From Phototrophicales bacterium (GTDB taxonomy: Bacteria > Chloroflexota > Anaerolineae > Aggregatilineales > Phototrophicaceae): DNA of 11,050 nt. Under the pieces are notes generated by a model. It did no database searches. It saw nothing but the letters and a program-made list of their open reading frames with translations, and was not told the DNA's origin. Of this stretch, positions 7,127-11,050 are shown piece by piece. Location: the NCBI GenBank assembly GCA_002794515.1, contig PGTJ01000057.1, positions 1-11,050 of the forward strand, read 5' to 3'. Position 1 is the first letter of the stretch. Every line of letters starts with the position of its first letter. The translations under genes and the position numbers were made by a program.

Positions 7127-9448
7127 TTAATCCTTCGTCATGACGATGACCACTTCGAGCGGATTGGGGGTATCGGCATCGACTTCCACACCATCGGCGC
7201 TGACAGTCAGATAGCCATCTGCCACGACAATCACGCTATAGGGCAATCCAAATAACAATGGGCGCTCTAGCTGAAAGCGTCCATTGCGGTCGGTGACGGT
7301 GAGCGTATAAATTTGTGATTGTAGCCATGAGAAGTCGCTCACCGAAAATTCTTCGCTGATGATAATCACACTCACATTGGGGATGCCGACTCGTGTTTCG
7401 GCATCCAATACCACGCCGTTCATCTGCACACCTGTTACTTGGTCGAAGGGGTCAATCGGCAACTGACCGATGCCCACTTGCGCCTCGAATGTGGCGAGCA
7501 AAGCAGGTCCAATGAATAACTGCAGGCGATAGGTGCCATCGGGGATGCGATCATTGCTCCGAAGCAACATCGCAAAGTTTTGCCCTGTTTCGATATTATC
7601 CCACGGGAGGGTTTGGTCATAAAAGGCGACATTATCCACCGACCACACCATGCGCCACAACGTGCCAGGGGCAATAAATTCCCAATCGAACAAGCCGAAA
7701 ATTTGACGTGTCGTTGTAGAAAATGTCCGCACAGGCGGGTTACCCACCGCCACTTGCAACGAATCGGCAGAGGTGAAACGCACATTGCTAAATACACGGG
7801 GGAATGCCCCTTCTCGTGCGCCTGCCACCACAAAATCAGATGTGGCGGCTAATAATCCATCTAAATATAATTCCAGTCGATACCGTCCAGAGGGTAGAGG
7901 TGTGCCACCAGGGGCTTCGGCGCGGATGATTCGCGTATCGCGGTTATCATTCACCCAAACATCATCATTTCTACGGATGACATTATCGCCATAATACCAA
8001 ATTTCGGTCCACGGTGTGCCATCGGGGATATTGCGATAGATAAACCGCGCATTGACGACAATGCCCGTTGGCAAAATATTATTACGCCCATATAAATTTT
8101 CGCCATCTTCGATGCCAAAGGCGATATTGCTCATGGTGGGTGTGTTTTGTTGTGGTGTGCCGATGATAATCTCGCGTGTGCCACTGGCTAAGCCATTGAT
8201 ATATAACGTAAAGCGATAAATACCATTGGGATACACCTGTCCACGACTGCCGATATACCACATGCCATTCCGTCCCCCACTCCATCGAACAGGCGCGAGG
8301 CTGAATGCGGGGCTGGGGCGGTCGTTAATCGTCACACGCAATTCGTAGATGGTATCTGGGGTCATATTGCGATAATCAAAAAACAGATACAAGCTATCTG
8401 TGCCGATAGGCATACTGGGGGCAACTGTGGTCGGCATCCCGTCAATTTCGGATGGCGAAATAAAGAGGCGCGATACGCTCGGTTCGCCAACGCTCTCTAA
8501 TTGTACAATCGGTTGGGTGATGCGTTCTAGGCGAATGCCCAAACTGGCACTACGTTGCAATGGACGCACAAAATTCGATGGACGAATGGTGTTGATAAAC
8601 CCACCAATCGGCACACATGTATCCCGATTATTGATCAATCCATCAGTATTGGTATCGGCAAGGATTAAGCAGGTGTCATCAGGATTTAATGGACGCACAG
8701 GCACGGTCGTTGGCACGCCGATGAGTTGCCCCTGCTGGTTATATACCCCGCCACCCGTCATCGTGCCAGGGATGGGGGTGTCGGTCTTCATCCATGAGCG
8801 CGTCCCGCCGATTGGCTCGGCGATAAAACTGCTGATTGTGCCACGCAATACCTCGACCGAGCTATTGCCGACATCTGGATAGCCGACAACAGTGATGGTT
8901 TGGTCTAAATTGACGGTAGATGAATCGCCCAATTCGACAAATGGCAAGGAGAGTGCATTGGCATTGACCACCCGCCCGCTCAATTCGCGGGTGATTCGCA
9001 ACAAAGCCAGATCTTGACCCACATTGGCTTCTGCCACTTCTGCATAATACGATGGTACAGGTGGTTCGTTGGGCAGAATGCTGAGCGAAATCACGACTGT
9101 ATCGCCATTACAAGCACTATTGGTCAGGGTGTTATGGGCATTGGCGACGATTAATCCAGACCGGTCGATTAATGTGCCAGTGCCGACACAGGTGATAATC
9201 GGCACACCACCAACCGTGCGTGTTTGCATAATGAACACCGTTGACCGACGGATACGGTCTAAATCGAGTGTGGATGTGGTTTGAGCATGTGCGGGTATGA
9301 TGATACTTGTCATCCAAAATAACAGCATCAGCATCGCCAATTTCGCCAGAGGTGCAAAGCCCCTAACGATTCGACTCGGCAAGCCCGCTAAAAAGGCTAA
9401 TTTCGTCCAATTGACAAGCGCATATCGGACAGCATTCCATTGCATCAT
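7127..9448 (-). CDS. Secreted trypsin-fold protein with Ser-to-Thr nucleophile change, Ig-like modules and a carboxypeptidase-regulatory-like domain
   Basis: The 773-residue protein begins with a long basic N-region, a hydrophobic core (about 37-51) and a likely signal-peptidase site after AHA (53-55). A trypsin/DegP-like domain covers about 60-300. His105 (NAH) and Asp146 (DLALLRI) are in place, but the nucleophile motif reads PGTMTGGGV (227-235), with Thr231 where family members have Ser in GNSGG. After it comes a calcium-loop segment, DTNTDGLINNRD (265-276), flanked by Cys260 and Cys278, like a single dockerin repeat. Three tandem beta-rich modules follow (about 326-430, 438-543, 550-660), each ending in a Gly-x-Tyr-Arg-hydrophobic strand. 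The last domain (671-773) resembles CarboxypepD_reg. The protein probably acts outside the membrane as a binding or scaffold protein, or as a slow Thr-dependent protease. It starts 5 bases after the upstream stop. Confidence 0.88.
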   Translation of the reverse strand: MMQWNAVRYALVNWTKLAFLAGLPSRIVRGFAPLAKLAMLMLLFWMTSIIIPAHAQTTSTLDLDRIRRSTVFIMQTRTVGGVPIITCVGTGTLIDRSGLIVANAHNTLTNSACNGDTVVISLSILPNEPPVPSYYAEVAEANVGQDLALLRITRELSGRVVNANALSLPFVELGDSSTVNLDQTITVVGYPDVGNSSVEVLRGTISSFIAEPIGGTRSWMKTDTPIPGTMTGGGVYNQQGQLIGVPTTVPVRPLNPDDTCLILADTNTDGLINNRDTCVPIGGFINTIRPSNFVRPLQRSASLGIRLERITQPIVQLESVGEPSVSRLFISPSEIDGMPTTVAPSMPIGTDSLYLFFDYRNMTPDTIYELRVTINDRPSPAFSLAPVRWSGGRNGMWYIGSRGQVYPNGIYRFTLYINGLASGTREIIIGTPQQNTPTMSNIAFGIEDGENLYGRNNILPTGIVVNARFIYRNIPDGTPWTEIWYYGDNVIRRNDDVWVNDNRDTRIIRAEAPGGTPLPSGRYRLELYLDGLLAATSDFVVAGAREGAFPRVFSNVRFTSADSLQVAVGNPPVRTFSTTTRQIFGLFDWEFIAPGTLWRMVWSVDNVAFYDQTLPWDNIETGQNFAMLLRSNDRIPDGTYRLQLFIGPALLATFEAQVGIGQLPIDPFDQVTGVQMNGVVLDAETRVGIPNVSVIIISEEFSVSDFSWLQSQIYTLTVTDRNGRFQLERPLLFGLPYSVIVVADGYLTVSADGVEVDADTPNPLEVVIVMTKD

Positions 9449-9453
9449 ATTGG

Positions 9454-10053
9454 CTAAAACTCCAATGTCCGCAAAAATTGTAAAAAGATGGGATAATCTT
9501 GGTCGAATGTGCGGGCATCCGTCCGAAAGGTGATAATCACTGCCTGACCACCACTAAGGGTGAGGATGTCTTCGCCCGCCACCACAATCGGAAAACTCTC
9601 TAAAAATGGATTGGTCTCGGTATCGACATAGGTATAACGCATCTGGATGGCGGTGGTATCAGCGATGAGCAACACCCGTTGTACCGATTGAATATCATAT
9701 GTCGAGAGGGTAATCGGGCGGGTGATATTGAGCGAATCGAGGACATTGCGTTCCGTCATATCGGGACTAATCGGGCGCAAAGTCACTTGTAGTGTGGTCT
9801 TGAAGCCCGTGCGCGACATATCGCGCACACGGAACACATAATCGCCCGATGTATCGAGCAACCAGTTGGCAGGATAGCGCACACTAATCCCCGCCCGCAA
9901 ATCGGTATAAGGCACGGTGGCGTTCGCCACACTCACGCGCAAATTGAACGAATAGAGCAATCCCAACACGATGACCAACAGCGTCAGAAAATGCCCTAAG
10001 CGTTGTTGGCGGATGAGGACTTGCTCCCGTCCTGTAATTTCGACCAAACCCAT
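9454..10053 (-). CDS. Membrane-anchored extracytoplasmic protein, PsbP-like fold suspected
   Basis: This is a 199-residue protein with a basic N-terminus (1-19), one transmembrane or uncleaved signal segment (about 20-43) and an exported domain (about 45-199). The domain opens with YTDLRAGISVRYPANWLLD-like sequence: a Tyr-Pro-x-x-Trp element after a short strand, as in PsbP/Mog1-like and DUF1795-type proteins. It ends with the alternating strands and helix common to that fold (IVVAGEDILTLSGGQAVIITF, then a final helix about 184-199). No catalytic motif is visible. It overlaps its neighbours tightly: 3 bases after the PrsW-like gene and 5 bases before the trypsin-fold gene, so the three are almost surely co-expressed. 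The fold is inferred from pattern resemblance only. Confidence 0.82.
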   Translation of the reverse strand: MGLVEITGREQVLIRQQRLGHFLTLLVIVLGLLYSFNLRVSVANATVPYTDLRAGISVRYPANWLLDTSGDYVFRVRDMSRTGFKTTLQVTLRPISPDMTERNVLDSLNITRPITLSTYDIQSVQRVLLIADTTAIQMRYTYVDTETNPFLESFPIVVAGEDILTLSGGQAVIITFRTDARTFDQDYPIFLQFLRTLEF

Positions 10054-10056
10054 CGG

Positions 10057-10950
10057 CTAATTTCCCTCACTGGCTTCGCGTTCACGGCGTTCTGCATGAT
10101 TGAAGAAGAATGCCGTCAACAAAAAGACGACCACCACCACACCCAGACTAAAGGCAAATCCAAATAATGGACGTGTGCCACCAACCCCCAGCACAAACCC
10201 GCTATTGGTCAGGGTAGCGCGGATGCTGATGATTGCCCCAGTCACCAATGCGCTGACCAACATCGCCATCGGCATGATGAAGAACACTTTGGGATTAAAG
10301 CGCAATTCCGATAAGCCATATGCCAAAATCACACACGAAGCATAGTGGATGACCACATTGGTATAAATACGCAACGCTAACACATCAGGCGAGATGACAC
10401 CCGCCGTGATGAGGTGTAAATTGGTGACGGTGGCATATCCAACCGCCGCGGCGCTGGCGTATGCCAAAGTATCCCAACGATTGCGAAAACCGTCTTGCCA
10501 TAATATCACACGCAAGACCATATACACCAAGCCCTGTTGCACCAGACCCACGGTGAGCATATACCCAAAAATGCGCTCAAATGATGATGCTGATGCCAAC
10601 CATTCAGTCGGATTCAAGGCATTGATGAATGGCACGCCCAACCCGTTGGCGACCAACCCCGATACCAGCATCACCGCCAATAATTGACGACGTGGTTCTA
10701 ATACACGACTCTCGCGCCATGCCGAAAAATAAAACCATAACCCCACAGGCACAAATGGTAATATGTAATTCATCGGCGCGTGAATGCGCTCTGGGATGGT
10801 GATGCCCACCCAACCAATCGCATAAAATACAGCGCTCATCACCGTCAGTATGCCAATTTCACGGATAATGCTCCCCCACGCTCGCCGATACGGATAAACT
10901 TCCTCTTCTTCACGCGGTGGGGTGAGCAATCTGGGACGATTGTATCTCAT
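10057..10950 (-). CDS. PrsW-like polytopic membrane protein with altered active site
   Basis: The 297-residue protein has a Pro/Glu-rich cytoplasmic start (1-30) and about eight hydrophobic segments (roughly 31-52, 60-77, 90-110, 126-150, 160-182, 193-214, 222-244, 262-283). The arrangement recalls PrsW, an intramembrane glutamic-type protease that cleaves anti-sigma factors. A helix ending in VGLVQQGLVYMVLR (134-147) sits where PrsW has its EE pair. WDTLAYASAAAVGYATVTN (159-177) corresponds to the family's D-G-x-x-Y-G-A-A-x-x-x-G-F-A-x-x-E-N block. A conserved-type His202 follows. But Gln138-Gln139 replace the catalytic glutamates and Thr176 replaces the Glu of EN, so proteolysis is unlikely. 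The ATG has AGGA 6 bases upstream. It leads a four-gene cluster. The family call is moderate; the membrane topology is solid. Confidence 0.82.
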   Translation of the reverse strand: MRYNRPRLLTPPREEEEVYPYRRAWGSIIREIGILTVMSAVFYAIGWVGITIPERIHAPMNYILPFVPVGLWFYFSAWRESRVLEPRRQLLAVMLVSGLVANGLGVPFINALNPTEWLASASSFERIFGYMLTVGLVQQGLVYMVLRVILWQDGFRNRWDTLAYASAAAVGYATVTNLHLITAGVISPDVLALRIYTNVVIHYASCVILAYGLSELRFNPKVFFIMPMAMLVSALVTGAIISIRATLTNSGFVLGVGGTRPLFGFAFSLGVVVVVFLLTAFFFNHAERREREASEGN

Positions 10951-10993
10951 TTTGCATCCTAAATTATGCTACACTTTATGCCTATCTAACCTA

Positions 10994-10999
10994 ATAATA
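10994..10999 (-). promoter_or_regulatory. Possible -10 element for the membrane-protein operon
   Basis: On the minus strand, TATTAT (5 of 6 to TATAAT) is preceded by TGC, which gives an extended -10, about 44 bases before the first start codon. No good -35 is seen. A second -10-like CATAAT at 10963-10968 lies too close to the ribosome binding site to be likely. The 100-base region 10951-11050 is AT-rich and shows no gene. Confidence 0.3.
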
Positions 11000-11050
11000 G
11001 CACCTATCAGACGGAAGTATAAATGCACAAATGTTATACACTCTATCTTG

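Overview
The window is a gene-dense stretch of bacterial chromosome with near-even base composition. Almost everything is coded on the minus strand. The gene style resembles Chloroflexota: a PrsW-like membrane protein, a secreted trypsin-like protein with a dockerin-like loop, a serine-palmitoyltransferase-like enzyme and this kind of LepA. That assignment is an inference from family resemblance, not from a marker gene.

Layout, left to right. (1) 1-546, minus: the N-terminal 182 codons of a PLP-dependent alpha-oxoamine synthase, cut by the window edge. (2) 547-701: a divergent promoter region; on its other side is a small two-helix membrane protein (702-941, plus). (3) 991-1027: a hairpin with T-tracts in both directions separates that gene from lepA (1173-2972, minus), which has its own promoter at about 3023-3051. 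(4) 3106-6332, minus: a restriction-modification pair. The first gene carries a PD-(D/E)xK nuclease-like N-terminus and an N6-adenine methylase; the second is a two-TRD specificity subunit. No HsdR motor gene is present. (5) 6386-10950, minus: four tightly packed genes (gaps of 3, 5 and 6 bases) encoding a PrsW-like membrane protein, a membrane-anchored PsbP-like protein, a large secreted trypsin-fold protein and the rRNA methyltransferase TlyA.

Two points stand out. First, the methylase/specificity junction looks like a programmed -1 ribosomal frameshift signal. A T TTT TTT heptamer sits in the correct frame, followed after 6 bases by a 9-bp hairpin with a second stem stacked inside it. The specificity frame is open upstream of its first usable start codon and contains coding-like sequence there: an 18-residue segment matches the start of the protein's own second half at 9 positions. 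Frameshifting would make a 1075-residue nuclease-methylase-specificity fusion beside the free 610-residue methylase, which would suit the M2S stoichiometry of such enzymes. A missing base in the T run is the main alternative.

Second, the envelope operon encodes two protease-fold proteins with altered active sites: a PrsW-like protein with QQ for the catalytic EE, and a trypsin-like protein with Thr where the catalytic Ser should be. This suggests a non-proteolytic binding or sensing role at the membrane. No tRNA, rRNA, CRISPR array or insertion sequence was seen, and no stretch of more than 300 bases lacks a gene.
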